DNA from: an uncultured OM43 clade bacterium
Lineage (GTDB): Bacteria > Pseudomonadota > Gammaproteobacteria > Burkholderiales > Methylophilaceae
Length of the DNA stretch: 43,078 nucleotides
Assembly: GCA_902558495.1 (NCBI GenBank)
Contig: CACEEB010000008.1
Span: 1 to 43,078, forward strand
Direction of reading: 5' to 3'
Shown here: positions 35,676 through 43,078 of the stretch, piece after piece
How positions within the stretch are numbered: position 1 is the stretch's first letter
Layout: each line of letters starts with the position of its first letter
The notes under the pieces: generated by a model
The model's input: only the letters and a program-made list of their open reading frames with translations
Database searches by the model: none
Told to the model about the DNA's origin: nothing
Program-made: the position numbers and the translations under genes

Positions 35676-38138
35676 ATGGAAACATTTACTGTAGAAAAAT
35701 TTGCTAAGGAATTGGGTCTTCCTGTAAGTCTTTTACTAGAGCAATTAAAAGGTGCAGGAGTTACTAAATCTAACTCTATGGACGATGTTTCTGAAGAAGA
35801 TAAGTCAGCATTGCTAAAATACTTAAGAAACGTGCATGGCGGCAATCAAAAACCAAAAGCAAAAATCACTCTAACACGAAAACAAAATACAGAAATTAGA
35901 AAAACTGATAGTGAAGGAAGGGCAAGAACTATTCAGGTGGAGGTCAGAAAAAAAAGAACTCTTCTTAAACCTCAAGATATAAAGTCAGCTGAAGAGAAAG
36001 AAAAAAAATTAGATTCTTCAGATAAACCTTTACAAGTAATTGACGACAATCAAAAAAATATTCGTGAAGATGAAGCTAAAAGACATTCAGCACTTGCTGA
36101 AGCGCAAGCTGCTGATGCAAAAAATAAAAAAAATACTTCCTCTGATAAATCAAAGAAAGATGTTAAGACAGACAGTACACTTCATAGACCAGCATCAAAA
36201 ATTGGTGTAAAGATTGAAAAAGAAAAAAAAGAAAAAAAGGATTTATGGGTAGATCGTACAATAAAAAAAAGAACAACCAAGCCAAGACAAGATATTGGAT
36301 CTGGTGGGTGGCGTTCTCCTAAATCAAGAAATAAAAATAAAAATGAAGACTCAGAAGCAAATTTTATTGCACCAACTGAAATTATAGCTAAAGAAATATT
36401 AGTGCCAGAAACCATATCTGTGGCTGATCTTGCTCATAAGATGTCAGTGAAAGCTGGTGAAGTTATAAAGATTTTAATGGGTATGGGCATGATGGTTACT
36501 ATTAATCAAGTACTCGATCAAGATACTGCAATGATTGCTGTTGAAGAAATGGGTCATAAGCCAGAAGCTGCAAAGGAAAATGATCCTGAATCTTTGTTAA
36601 ATATTGAAGATATAACTGAGCCTATATTAGAGTTAAGACCTCCTGTTGTAACAGTTATGGGTCATGTTGATCATGGTAAAACCTCACTTTTAGATTTTAT
36701 TAGGACATCTAAGGTTGCATCAGGTGAAGCTGGCGGTATAACTCAACATATTGGTGCGTATCATGTTGAAACACCCAAAGGGATGATAACCTTTTTAGAT
36801 ACACCAGGACATGAAGCTTTTTCGGCAATGAGGGCAAGAGGGGCAAAAGCAACAGATATAGTTATTCTGGCAGTAGCTGCAGATGATGGGGTGATGCCTC
36901 AAACTATTGAGGCTATTAATCACTCTAAAGCAGCAGAGGTGCCAATGATAGTTGCAATTAATAAAATTGATAAACCAGAAGCAAATTCTGAAAAAGTAAA
37001 GGGTGAGCTATTAAGCCACGAGGTAATTCCTGAGGAGCTTGGTGGAGACGCAATCTTCTCTGAAGTATCTGCAAAAACAGGACAAGGGATTGATGATCTC
37101 TTGGATGCTATTTTACTTCAAGCAGAAATACTTGAATTAAAAGCTGCAACTAATACTCCTGCAAGAGGTATTGTTGTTGAGGGTAGACTTGATAAAGGAC
37201 GTGGCCCAGTTACTACACTTTTAGTCCAATCTGGTTTTCTGAGCCCAGGTGATACTATTTTGGCGGGCAGTTCTTTTGGTAGAGTTAGGGGTATGCATGA
37301 TGAAATAGGTAAAAATGTTATAAAGGCTGGCCCCTCAATTCCAGTTGAAGTGATTGGTTTATCTGATGTTCCTAACGCCGGTGATGAGTTTATAGTTATC
37401 AATGATGAGAAAAAAGCAAGAGAGGTCGCATTATTTAGACAGGGTAAATTTAGGGATGTAAAATTTGCTAAACAACAGGCATCAAAACTTGAAAATATTT
37501 TTGATCAAATGGCTGAGGGAGAAGTCAAGGTCTTACCATTAATAATTAAAGCTGATGTGCAAGGATCATATGAGGCACTGGTGGGGTCATTGGAAAAATT
37601 ATCAACTAACGAAGTCAAAGTTAATGTAATTCATTCAGCCGTTGGCGCAGTAAATGAGTCAGATATTAATTTAGCGACAGCATCAAATGCAGTCATTCTT
37701 GCTTTTAATGTAAGAGCTGAAGGAGGAGCAAGAAAGCTTGCTGATAGTTTGGAAGTAGATGTTCGTTATTACAGTATTATATATGAGGCTGTAGACGAGG
37801 TTAAAGCCGCTTTAGGTGGATTATTATCCCCAGAACAAAAAGAGAATACATTAGGGTTGGTTGAAATTCGTGAAATATTTAAAGCATCAAAAATTGGGAC
37901 TATTGCTGGATGCTATGTCCTTGACGGATTAATCAGGAAAAATTCAAAAATAAGATTGCTTCGAGATAGCGTAGTTATATACGATGGTGAATTAGATTCA
38001 TTAAAAAGGTTTAAAGACGATATCAAAGAAGTAAAATCAAATTTTGAGTGCGGCTTATCCATAAAAAACTATAATGATATGAAAGTTGGCGACCAAATAG
38101 AAGTATATGAATTAGTGGAAGTTGCAAGGAAGCTTTAA
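35676..38138 (+). CDS. infB: Translation initiation factor IF-2
   Basis: 820 aa. N-terminal IF2_N (about 1-50, [19 protein letters not shown]), a long Lys/Glu/Asp-rich disordered linker (about 60-230), second IF2_N (about 246-296), and the GTPase: G1 GHVDHGKTS (about 329-337), G3 DTPGHE, G4 NKID, and SAK. Domains II, III (IF-2 type) and IV (C2, fMet-tRNA binding, from about 725). Normal length. Recruits initiator tRNA to the ribosome. Position between nusA and rbfA is universal in proteobacteria. Confidence 0.98.
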   Translation: METFTVEKFAKELGLPVSLLLEQLKGAGVTKSNSMDDVSEEDKSALLKYLRNVHGGNQKPKAKITLTRKQNTEIRKTDSEGRARTIQVEVRKKRTLLKPQDIKSAEEKEKKLDSSDKPLQVIDDNQKNIREDEAKRHSALAEAQAADAKNKKNTSSDKSKKDVKTDSTLHRPASKIGVKIEKEKKEKKDLWVDRTIKKRTTKPRQDIGSGGWRSPKSRNKNKNEDSEANFIAPTEIIAKEILVPETISVADLAHKMSVKAGEVIKILMGMGMMVTINQVLDQDTAMIAVEEMGHKPEAAKENDPESLLNIEDITEPILELRPPVVTVMGHVDHGKTSLLDFIRTSKVASGEAGGITQHIGAYHVETPKGMITFLDTPGHEAFSAMRARGAKATDIVILAVAADDGVMPQTIEAINHSKAAEVPMIVAINKIDKPEANSEKVKGELLSHEVIPEELGGDAIFSEVSAKTGQGIDDLLDAILLQAEILELKAATNTPARGIVVEGRLDKGRGPVTTLLVQSGFLSPGDTILAGSSFGRVRGMHDEIGKNVIKAGPSIPVEVIGLSDVPNAGDEFIVINDEKKAREVALFRQGKFRDVKFAKQQASKLENIFDQMAEGEVKVLPLIIKADVQGSYEALVGSLEKLSTNEVKVNVIHSAVGAVNESDINLATASNAVILAFNVRAEGGARKLADSLEVDVRYYSIIYEAVDEVKAALGGLLSPEQKENTLGLVEIREIFKASKIGTIAGCYVLDGLIRKNSKIRLLRDSVVIYDGELDSLKRFKDDIKEVKSNFECGLSIKNYNDMKVGDQIEVYELVEVARKL

Positions 38139-38140
38139 AG

Positions 38141-38473
38141 TTGGCCAAAGATTACCCAAGAAGTGATCGTATCAAACAACAAATAAAAAAAGAATTAGCA
38201 AATCTTTTGCAAAAAAATGTTAAGGATCCATCCTTGATACAAATGACTATTCTTGATGTTGAAGTTTCTCCGTGCCTTAAACATGCAAAAGTATTTTTTA
38301 TTTCAAACGAAGATAAGCAAGAAGTTCTTAAGGGATTATCAAGATCAATGCCTTTTTTACGTTCTCAACTAGCCAAACGTATGACGACCAGAGGTATTCC
38401 ACGGCTGCACTTTGTCTATGATAAATCGATAGATGAAAGTATGAAAATATCAAAGTTACTAGATAATATTTAG
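38141..38473 (+). CDS. rbfA: Ribosome-binding factor A
   Basis: 110 aa with a TTG start 2 nt after the infB stop, preceded by AAGGAAG. RbfA assists 16S 5'-end maturation and cold adaptation. Typical: RSDRIKQQIKKELANLLQKNVKDP, the KH-like core VEVSPCLKHAKVFF, and the C-terminal RGIPRLHFVYDKSIDESMKI. truB begins 13 nt downstream. Confidence 0.95.
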   Translation: MAKDYPRSDRIKQQIKKELANLLQKNVKDPSLIQMTILDVEVSPCLKHAKVFFISNEDKQEVLKGLSRSMPFLRSQLAKRMTTRGIPRLHFVYDKSIDESMKISKLLDNI

Positions 38474-38486
38474 GTAAAATTACTCG

Positions 38487-39389
38487 ATGAAACCCAAAAG
38501 AACGAGGTTTGATGTAAATGGTGTAGTTTTAGTCGATAAACCTTTAGGTTATTCCTCAAACCAAACTCTGGCTTTGGTTAAAAAATATTTTAATCCAAAA
38601 AAGGCAGGACATACAGGAACTTTAGACCCATTAGCAACTGGTTTACTTCCTGTTTGCTTGGGAGAAGCAACTAAGTTTTCTAGCTTTTTATTAGAATCAG
38701 ACAAGTCTTATGAGGCTTCAATCAAGCTTGGGTTTATTAGTTCTACAGGAGACTCAGAAGGTGAAATAGAATGCATAAAAATCAAGAATTTTCCTACTTT
38801 GGGAGAGGTACAAAAAGTTATTAATAGCTTTTTAGGTTATCAAGAGCAATTACCTCCTATGTTCTCCGCTTTAAAGTTCAAAGGAAAGCCATTATATGAA
38901 TATGCAAGAAAAGGGGAGAATATCGATCGTAAGAAAAGAAAAATTAATATTACTTCACTTAAGATCAAAGAATATAAAGATAATATCATTCACATTAACG
39001 TAAGTTGTTCAAAAGGAACTTACATAAGAGTTTTGGCTAATGATATTGGGGCATGTTTAAAAACAGGGGGCTATTTAGTCGGACTAAGAAGGTTAGCAAT
39101 TGGGAAAATTACAATTAAAGAAGCTGTAAATATTAATTTAATTGAAGAGATGAATACACAATCAAGAAAAGATCTTATTCAGCCAATTGATACTTTAATT
39201 AGGGAATTTGGAAAGATAATCCTTGAAGAAAAAGATGTGAAAGCTATAAAGGATGGCAGAACATTGTTAATTAAAAACTATGGAGAAGGAATTTATAGGC
39301 TTTATGCTAATGAAGATATTTTTTTAGGTCTTGGAAGTTTAGATTTAAATGGGTATTTAAAGGCTAAAAGATTACGGGCAACTAACTAA
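38487..39389 (+). CDS. truB: tRNA pseudouridine-55 synthase
   Basis: 300 aa. Makes pseudouridine 55 in the T-loop of tRNAs. Motifs: GVVLVDKPLGYSSN (12-25), catalytic D47 in GHTGTLDPLATGLLPVC (41-57), QLPPMFSALKFKGKPLYEYAR in two parts, and CSKGTYIRVLANDIG (about 173-187); short C-terminal PUA-like region. Followed by a 72-nt gap with the rpsO promoter. Confidence 0.96.
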   Translation: MKPKRTRFDVNGVVLVDKPLGYSSNQTLALVKKYFNPKKAGHTGTLDPLATGLLPVCLGEATKFSSFLLESDKSYEASIKLGFISSTGDSEGEIECIKIKNFPTLGEVQKVINSFLGYQEQLPPMFSALKFKGKPLYEYARKGENIDRKKRKINITSLKIKEYKDNIIHINVSCSKGTYIRVLANDIGACLKTGGYLVGLRRLAIGKITIKEAVNINLIEEMNTQSRKDLIQPIDTLIREFGKIILEEKDVKAIKDGRTLLIKNYGEGIYRLYANEDIFLGLGSLDLNGYLKAKRLRATN

Positions 39390-39406
39390 AATTAATAAGA
39401 AAATTT

Positions 39407-39435
39407 TTGTTAAATACAGATAAATATAGTAGAAT
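39407..39435 (+). promoter_or_regulatory. Promoter of rpsO
   Basis: TTGTTA (39407-39412, 4 of 6), 17-nt spacer, TAGAAT (39430-39435, 5 of 6), about 26 nt before the rpsO ATG. An AGGAGA ribosome-binding site precedes the ATG. It gives rpsO an independent promoter inside the infB-pnp block. Confidence 0.6.
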
Positions 39436-39461
39436 GTGCGGTTCTGAAATAGGAGAAATGC

Positions 39462-39731
39462 ATGACAAGCACAGCTGTAGAAAAAGCAAAAATTGTAGCT
39501 GATTATCAAGTTGCAAAAAATGATACTGGATCACCTGAAGTACAGGTTGCGTTATTAACAGATAGAATTACTTATCTAACTGAACACTTTAAAAATAATG
39601 TTAAAGATCATCATTCAAGAAAAGGTTTATTAGCCCTTGTGAGTCAAAGACGTAAACTTTTAGATTATTTGAAAAGAAAAAATCTAGATAGATACCAAGG
39701 TCTTATCAAACGTTTAGGCATAAGAAAATAA
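39462..39731 (+). CDS. rpsO: 30S ribosomal protein S15
   Basis: 89 aa, standard. Motifs: [20 protein letters not shown] (about 23-42), [26 protein letters not shown] in two parts (about 49-74) and the IKRLGIRK end. Transcribed from its own promoter and followed by an intrinsic terminator, with pnp next, as in most bacteria. No recognisable S15 autoregulatory pseudoknot could be made out by eye in the short leader. Confidence 0.98.
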   Translation: MTSTAVEKAKIVADYQVAKNDTGSPEVQVALLTDRITYLTEHFKNNVKDHHSRKGLLALVSQRRKLLDYLKRKNLDRYQGLIKRLGIRK

Positions 39732-39748
39732 GTAGGTTTAAATTTTAC

Positions 39749-39787
39749 AAGCCGATTTCATGCTAATAAGCTTGAATCGGCTTTTTT
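39749..39787 (+). terminator. Intrinsic terminator after rpsO
   Basis: AAGCCGATT...AATCGGCTTTTTT: a 7-bp GCCGATT/AATCGGC stem, extended inward by CA.GCT/AGC.TG pairing with one bulge and a small mismatch, loop AATA, then six T. Some readthrough into pnp is likely, since no other clear pnp promoter is seen. Confidence 0.85.
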
Positions 39788-39799
39788 ATTATTAATGTA

Positions 39800-39827
39800 A
39801 ATCATTATTGGGAAGTGAATAATGATT
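39800..39827 (+). promoter_or_regulatory. Hairpin in the pnp leader
   Basis: AATCATTATT-GGGAAGTG-AATAATGATT: perfect 10-bp inverted repeat with an 8-nt loop, ending 9 nt before the AAAGGA ribosome-binding site of pnp. No T-run follows, so it is not a terminator. In E. coli a longer leader hairpin, cut by RNase III, is the basis of PNPase autocontrol; an equivalent role here is inferred. Confidence 0.5.
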
Positions 39828-39845
39828 AAAAATTAAAGGAAAAAA

Positions 39846-41966
39846 ATGTTTAATATAGTGAAAAAAAGCGTTAAATTTGGAAATAACACATTAACAATTG
39901 AAACAGGTGAAATAGGGCGCCAGGCAGATGGTGCAGTAATGGTTTCATATGGCGAAACTGTTGTTTTTGTAACAGCAGTCGGAAATAAAAATGCAAAAGA
40001 AGGTCAAGATTTCTTTCCATTGACAGTTGACTATCAAGAAAAAAATTATGCTGCTGGAAAAATACCTGGTGGATTTTTCAAGAGAGAGGGGAGGCCGAGT
40101 GAGAAAGAGACATTAACATGCCGATTGATTGATAGGCCTCTTAGACCTTTATTCCCAAAGAATTTTTATAATGAAGTTCAAATTGTAGCAACAGTTATGT
40201 CTTCAGACAGTGAGATTGATTCAGATATACCTTCTATTATTGGTGCGTCGGCAGCATTAGCAATTTCTGGTATTCCTTTTTATGGCCCTGTTGGGGCATC
40301 AAGAGTAGGATATGTGGATGAAAAATTCGTTATTAATCCATCGAAAACACAACTAGAAAATAGTGAACTAGATCTTGTGGTTGCCGGAAGTGACAATGCA
40401 GTTCTTATGGTTGAATCAGAGGCAAAAGAATTACCTGAAAAGATTATGCTCGATGCTGTTCTTGAGGGACATAAAGCGATGCAGCCAGTCATTAAAATGA
40501 TAAATGAGTTTGCTAAAGAAGCAGCAAAAGATCCATGGGACTGGACTGCACAGGAAGCTGACAAAGCTTTAATTACAAAAATTGAAAAAATTGCAGCTAA
40601 AGATCTTGAAAAGGCTTTTGCAATTAAATCTAAAGGTGAGCGCTCTGATAAACTCTCGCAAATCAAAGAAAAAGTTCTAGGTGAGGTAGTCAATGAAGAA
40701 ACAAGCCCAAATGAAATTAATGCCATTAAAAATGAGTTCTTTAATTTAGAATCTAAAATTGTAAGGAATAAGATTCTAGATGGTGAACCTAGAATTGATG
40801 GACGTGATACAAGAACAGTAAGACCTATTGAAATCAAAACTGGTATTCTTCCAAGAACTCATGGGTCTGCATTATTTACAAGAGGTGAGACGCAGGCAAT
40901 TGTAGTTGCTACATTGGGCACTGGTAGAGATGAACAAATTATTGATGCACTTCAAGGAGAGTACAGAGACCGTTTTATGTTGCATTACAATTTCCCACCT
41001 TATGCAACTGGCGAAACAGGAAGAGTTGGTACGCCCAAGCGAAGAGAAATTGGACATGGAAAATTAGCTAAAAGAGGCTTATCCGCAGCTCTTCCAACTC
41101 AAGAGGATTTTGATTATACAATTCGCTTAGTATCTGAAATTACTGAATCAAATGGATCAAGCTCAATGGCATCCATATGTGGTGGAACTATGGCAATGAT
41201 GGATGCTGGAGTTCCAATGACAGATCATGTTGCTGGAATAGCTATGGGTTTAATTAAAGAGGACAATCGAGTTGCAGTATTAACAGACATTCTCGGTGAT
41301 GAGGATCATTTAGGGGATATGGACTTTAAAGTCGCTGGCACTGACAATGGAATAACAGCTCTTCAAATGGATATAAAAATTACAGGTATTACTGCTGAGA
41401 TTATGCAGGTAGCTCTTTCTCAAGCAAAAGAGGGCATTGATCATATTCTAAAGATTATGAAAAAAACCTTAAAGGCACCAAGAACTGAAATGTCAAAATA
41501 TGCCCCACAAATTCTAACTATCAAAATTCATCCAGATAAAATTCGTGATGTGATTGGTAAGGGGGGAGCAGTTATAAAAGGATTAGCTGCAGACACTGGT
41601 GCAACAATCGATATTGATGATGATGGTTTGGTGAAGGTGGCATGTGCTGATGGGGAATCTGGGCAAGATGCTATTGATAGAATTAAGGAGATTACCGCCG
41701 ATGTTGAAGTTGATCAGATCTACGATGGAAAGGTTATAAAAATCTTAGATTTTGGTGCAATTATATCTCTGCTTCCAGGTAAAGATGGATTACTTCATAT
41801 TTCTCAAATAGCTCATGAGAGAATTAAAGCTGTGAAAGATCATTTGTCTGAGGGTGACGAGGTGAAGGTGAAGGTCATAGAAGTTGATGATAAAGGTCGT
41901 GTAAGAGTAAGTGCTAAAGCACTTATAGAACCTCCAAAACAAGAAGAAAAGAAGGATGAAGAATAG
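39846..41966 (+). CDS. pnp: Polynucleotide phosphorylase
   Basis: 706 aa, normal. 3'-5' phosphorolytic exoribonuclease of the degradosome. Two RNase PH-like domains (about 10-215 and 310-540; [29 protein letters not shown] in parts, and [35 protein letters not shown] with catalytic aspartates), a helical linker, KH domain (about 555-612, [15 protein letters not shown]) and S1 domain (about 620-690, [25 protein letters not shown] in parts). Ends in a short Lys/Glu tail. Confidence 0.97.
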   Translation: MFNIVKKSVKFGNNTLTIETGEIGRQADGAVMVSYGETVVFVTAVGNKNAKEGQDFFPLTVDYQEKNYAAGKIPGGFFKREGRPSEKETLTCRLIDRPLRPLFPKNFYNEVQIVATVMSSDSEIDSDIPSIIGASAALAISGIPFYGPVGASRVGYVDEKFVINPSKTQLENSELDLVVAGSDNAVLMVESEAKELPEKIMLDAVLEGHKAMQPVIKMINEFAKEAAKDPWDWTAQEADKALITKIEKIAAKDLEKAFAIKSKGERSDKLSQIKEKVLGEVVNEETSPNEINAIKNEFFNLESKIVRNKILDGEPRIDGRDTRTVRPIEIKTGILPRTHGSALFTRGETQAIVVATLGTGRDEQIIDALQGEYRDRFMLHYNFPPYATGETGRVGTPKRREIGHGKLAKRGLSAALPTQEDFDYTIRLVSEITESNGSSSMASICGGTMAMMDAGVPMTDHVAGIAMGLIKEDNRVAVLTDILGDEDHLGDMDFKVAGTDNGITALQMDIKITGITAEIMQVALSQAKEGIDHILKIMKKTLKAPRTEMSKYAPQILTIKIHPDKIRDVIGKGGAVIKGLAADTGATIDIDDDGLVKVACADGESGQDAIDRIKEITADVEVDQIYDGKVIKILDFGAIISLLPGKDGLLHISQIAHERIKAVKDHLSEGDEVKVKVIEVDDKGRVRVSAKALIEPPKQEEKKDEE

Positions 41967-41978
41967 GCTCAGTAATTC

Positions 41979-42008
41979 AAAAAAACCCGGAAATCCGGGT
42001 TTTTTTAT
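41979..42008. terminator. Bidirectional terminator shared by pnp and dksA
   Basis: AAAAAAACCCGG-AAAT-CCGGGTTTTTTT: GC core CCCGG/CCGGG, 4-nt loop, with A-run and T-run making it functional on both strands. It lies 12 nt after the pnp stop, and the dksA stop codon (42007-42005) is inside its T-run, so dksA's last codon overlaps its own terminator. Confidence 0.92.
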
Positions 42009-42556
42009 TTTGCCATTTGTTTTTCTCGAATCTCATCCAATGTCTTACAATCAATGCAAAGAGTAGCTGTGGGCCTTGCCTGTAGACGATTTAAACCAAT
42101 TTCTTCACCACATTGCATACAATATCCATAATCGTCATTTTCAATCAATCTTAATGTATCATTAATTTTCTTAATTAATTTTCTTTCTCGATCGCGATTT
42201 CTAAGTTCTAAGGCCATATCTGACTCCTGACTTGCTCTATCATTCGGATCCGCATAAGACGTAACGTCATCTTGCATATGAGAAACAGTTCTATCTATAT
42301 CATGACTAAGTTCAATTTTCCAATCATTAAGAATTTTAACAAAATGTTTAAGTTGAGCCTTGCTCATATATTTTTCATTTTTTTTAGGAATATATGATTT
42401 AAACTGTTTCATTTCTGAGGAAGTTACTTTTTTTATAGGAGTGACTTTCTTAGCTGCAACTTTCTTTGGAGAAGTGGCTTTCTTAGCTGTTGGCTTTGTA
42501 ATTACTTTCTTAGCTGCAGCCATTGCTTTTTCCATTAATGATTTTTTTTCCGCCAT
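42005..42556 (-). CDS. dksA: RNA polymerase-binding factor DksA with basic N-terminal extension
   Basis: 183 aa, against about 151 in E. coli. Works with ppGpp to reset transcription at rRNA and other promoters. The globular/coiled-coil core keeps the tip aspartates D103 and D106 ([12 protein letters not shown]), the [16 protein letters not shown] helix, and a four-Cys zinc finger C146/C149/C167/C170 (YCMQCG; LCIDC), ending EIREKQMAK. The extra first 45 or so residues are Lys/Ala/Thr/Pro-rich ([29 protein letters not shown]), reminiscent of histone-H1-like tails. spoT and rpoZ, in the same stringent pathway, are also in this window. Confidence 0.95.
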   Translation of the reverse strand: MAEKKSLMEKAMAAAKKVITKPTAKKATSPKKVAAKKVTPIKKVTSSEMKQFKSYIPKKNEKYMSKAQLKHFVKILNDWKIELSHDIDRTVSHMQDDVTSYADPNDRASQESDMALELRNRDRERKLIKKINDTLRLIENDDYGYCMQCGEEIGLNRLQARPTATLCIDCKTLDEIREKQMAK

Positions 42557-42706
42557 TACTTTATTCCCAATTTCAATAAAATGTCTTCTGAATCATTTAA
42601 CTTGTATATAAACTCAATCATAAATTTTACATTGCATGTCAAGTTTTTCTTATAAAATTATTTTGACCGCGGGAGTTTACACCTTTAAATCAAATATGAA
42701 AAGCAA

Positions 42707-43078
42707 TTAAGATAATTTTTGTGCTAATAACGTATTCTCCATTAAAGTCGCTACTGTCATTGGACCTACTCCTCCAGGAACCGGAGTTATATAAGAAGCT
42801 TTTTCTTTGGCTACAGAAAATTCAACATCACCGACTAATTTTCCATCCACTCGATTAATACCAATGTCAATAACAATCGCACCTTGCCTTATCCATTCAC
42901 CCATAACTATATTTTTTATACCAGCTGCTACCACCACTAATTCAGCTTGACCCACCTTGGTCTGTAAATCTACAGTTTTACTATTACAAATTGTTACTGT
43001 GCAATTCTCAAGCAATAATTCCAGTGCCATCGGGCGACCAACATTATTTGAAGCACCCACAACTGTTGCACGCATACC
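42707..43078 (-). CDS. folD: Bifunctional methylenetetrahydrofolate dehydrogenase/cyclohydrolase, N-terminus cut by window edge
   Basis: Only the C-terminal part (about 123 residues of a usual 280-290) is visible; the gene enters from the right edge, so the ATG near 43075 is internal. Seen: the nucleotide-binding [47 protein letters not shown], and the family signature [20 protein letters not shown]. FolD interconverts methylene-, methenyl- and formyl-tetrahydrofolate with NADP. The 150-nt gap to dksA holds an isolated TTGACA on the minus strand without a matching -10. Confidence 0.95.
   Translation of the reverse strand, partial: GMRATVVGASNNVGRPMALELLLENCTVTICNSKTVDLQTKVGQAELVVVAAGIKNIVMGEWIRQGAIVIDIGINRVDGKLVGDVEFSVAKEKASYITPVPGGVGPMTVATLMENTLLAQKLS

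Noticed and set aside
35860-36360. Low-complexity Lys/Glu-rich stretch in infB as a possible repeat or insertion
   Set aside because: This is the normal disordered linker of IF-2; reading frame and flanking domains are intact.
40280-40837. 185-codon minus-strand reading frame within pnp
   Set aside because: Long, but fully antisense to the conserved RNase PH region of pnp, low-complexity Ser/Leu composition, no ribosome-binding site.
42637-42642. Perfect TTGACA upstream of dksA (minus strand)
   Set aside because: No acceptable -10 hexamer at 16-18 nt; the nearest (TATGAT) is only 14 nt away, so I do not call a promoter.
1-43078. CRISPR arrays, tRNA/rRNA genes, insertion sequences, prophage or integrative elements
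   Set aside because: Looked for repeats, cloverleaf-like segments, transposase or integrase genes on both strands; none seen.

Overview
The window looks like a piece of a streamlined, AT-rich betaproteobacterial chromosome (roughly one third G+C by eye). Gene order and protein character suggest the Methylophilales, for example the OM43/Methylopumilus type of planktonic methylotroph. That placement is inferred from synteny (dsbD-tlpA-aroQ-accB-accC-prmA; rph-rdgB-hemW; spoT-ridA-recG-ubiC-ubiA; rplM-rpsI-argC-bactofilin-erpA; rimP-nusA-infB-rbfA-truB-rpsO-pnp) and no database search was run. Coding density is very high: operon genes overlap or abut, several convergent pairs are 1-10 nt apart, and no gene-free stretch exceeds about 160 nt. 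I see no tRNA, rRNA, insertion sequence, prophage or CRISPR array.

Layout. 1-2438 (minus strand) is the most accessory part: a partial zinc alcohol dehydrogenase cut by the left edge, then four small proteins, three of them exported (a YwqK/MORN-type repeat protein, a secreted protein and a lipoprotein), plus a conserved small protein of unknown function. 2595-5502 (plus) is a compact light-response/DNA-repair operon: a DUF2256 mini-protein, a DASH-type cryptochrome, and a PhrB-like photolyase homologue that has lost the iron-sulfur ligands. Its promoter has a long 19-nt spacer filled by a near-centred palindrome. 5513-11000 (minus) holds prmA, accC, accB, aroQ, a TlpA-like thioredoxin and dsbD (fatty-acid and aromatic biosynthesis, periplasmic thiol reduction). 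11107-12536 (plus) holds fxsA and a ferredoxin-domain reductase.

12540-14215 (minus) is hemD-hemC, with argH divergent at 14300-15682. 15684-18811 (minus) is a DUF442 phosphatase-like protein, hemW, a small unknown protein, rdgB and rph. 18924-26704 (plus) is a long run: yicC, gmk, rpoZ, spoT, ridA, recG, ubiC, ubiA (nucleotide supply, stringent response, recombination, ubiquinone). 26792-29866 (plus) is rplM-rpsI behind a strong promoter, a terminator, then argC, a membrane-anchored coiled-coil protein, a bactofilin and erpA. gltA and anmK (minus) follow, then tyrS (plus).

33724-41966 (plus) is the classical translation/RNA-processing block rimP-nusA-infB-rbfA-truB-rpsO-pnp, with a promoter/hairpin leader before rimP, a separate promoter for rpsO, a terminator after rpsO, and a hairpin in the pnp leader. 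A bidirectional terminator separates pnp from dksA (minus). The window ends inside folD (minus).

Most of the window is ordinary core genome. The part most worth a second look is 916-5502: the photolyase trio with its unusual promoter and cluster-less PhrB homologue, and the neighbouring small exported proteins.
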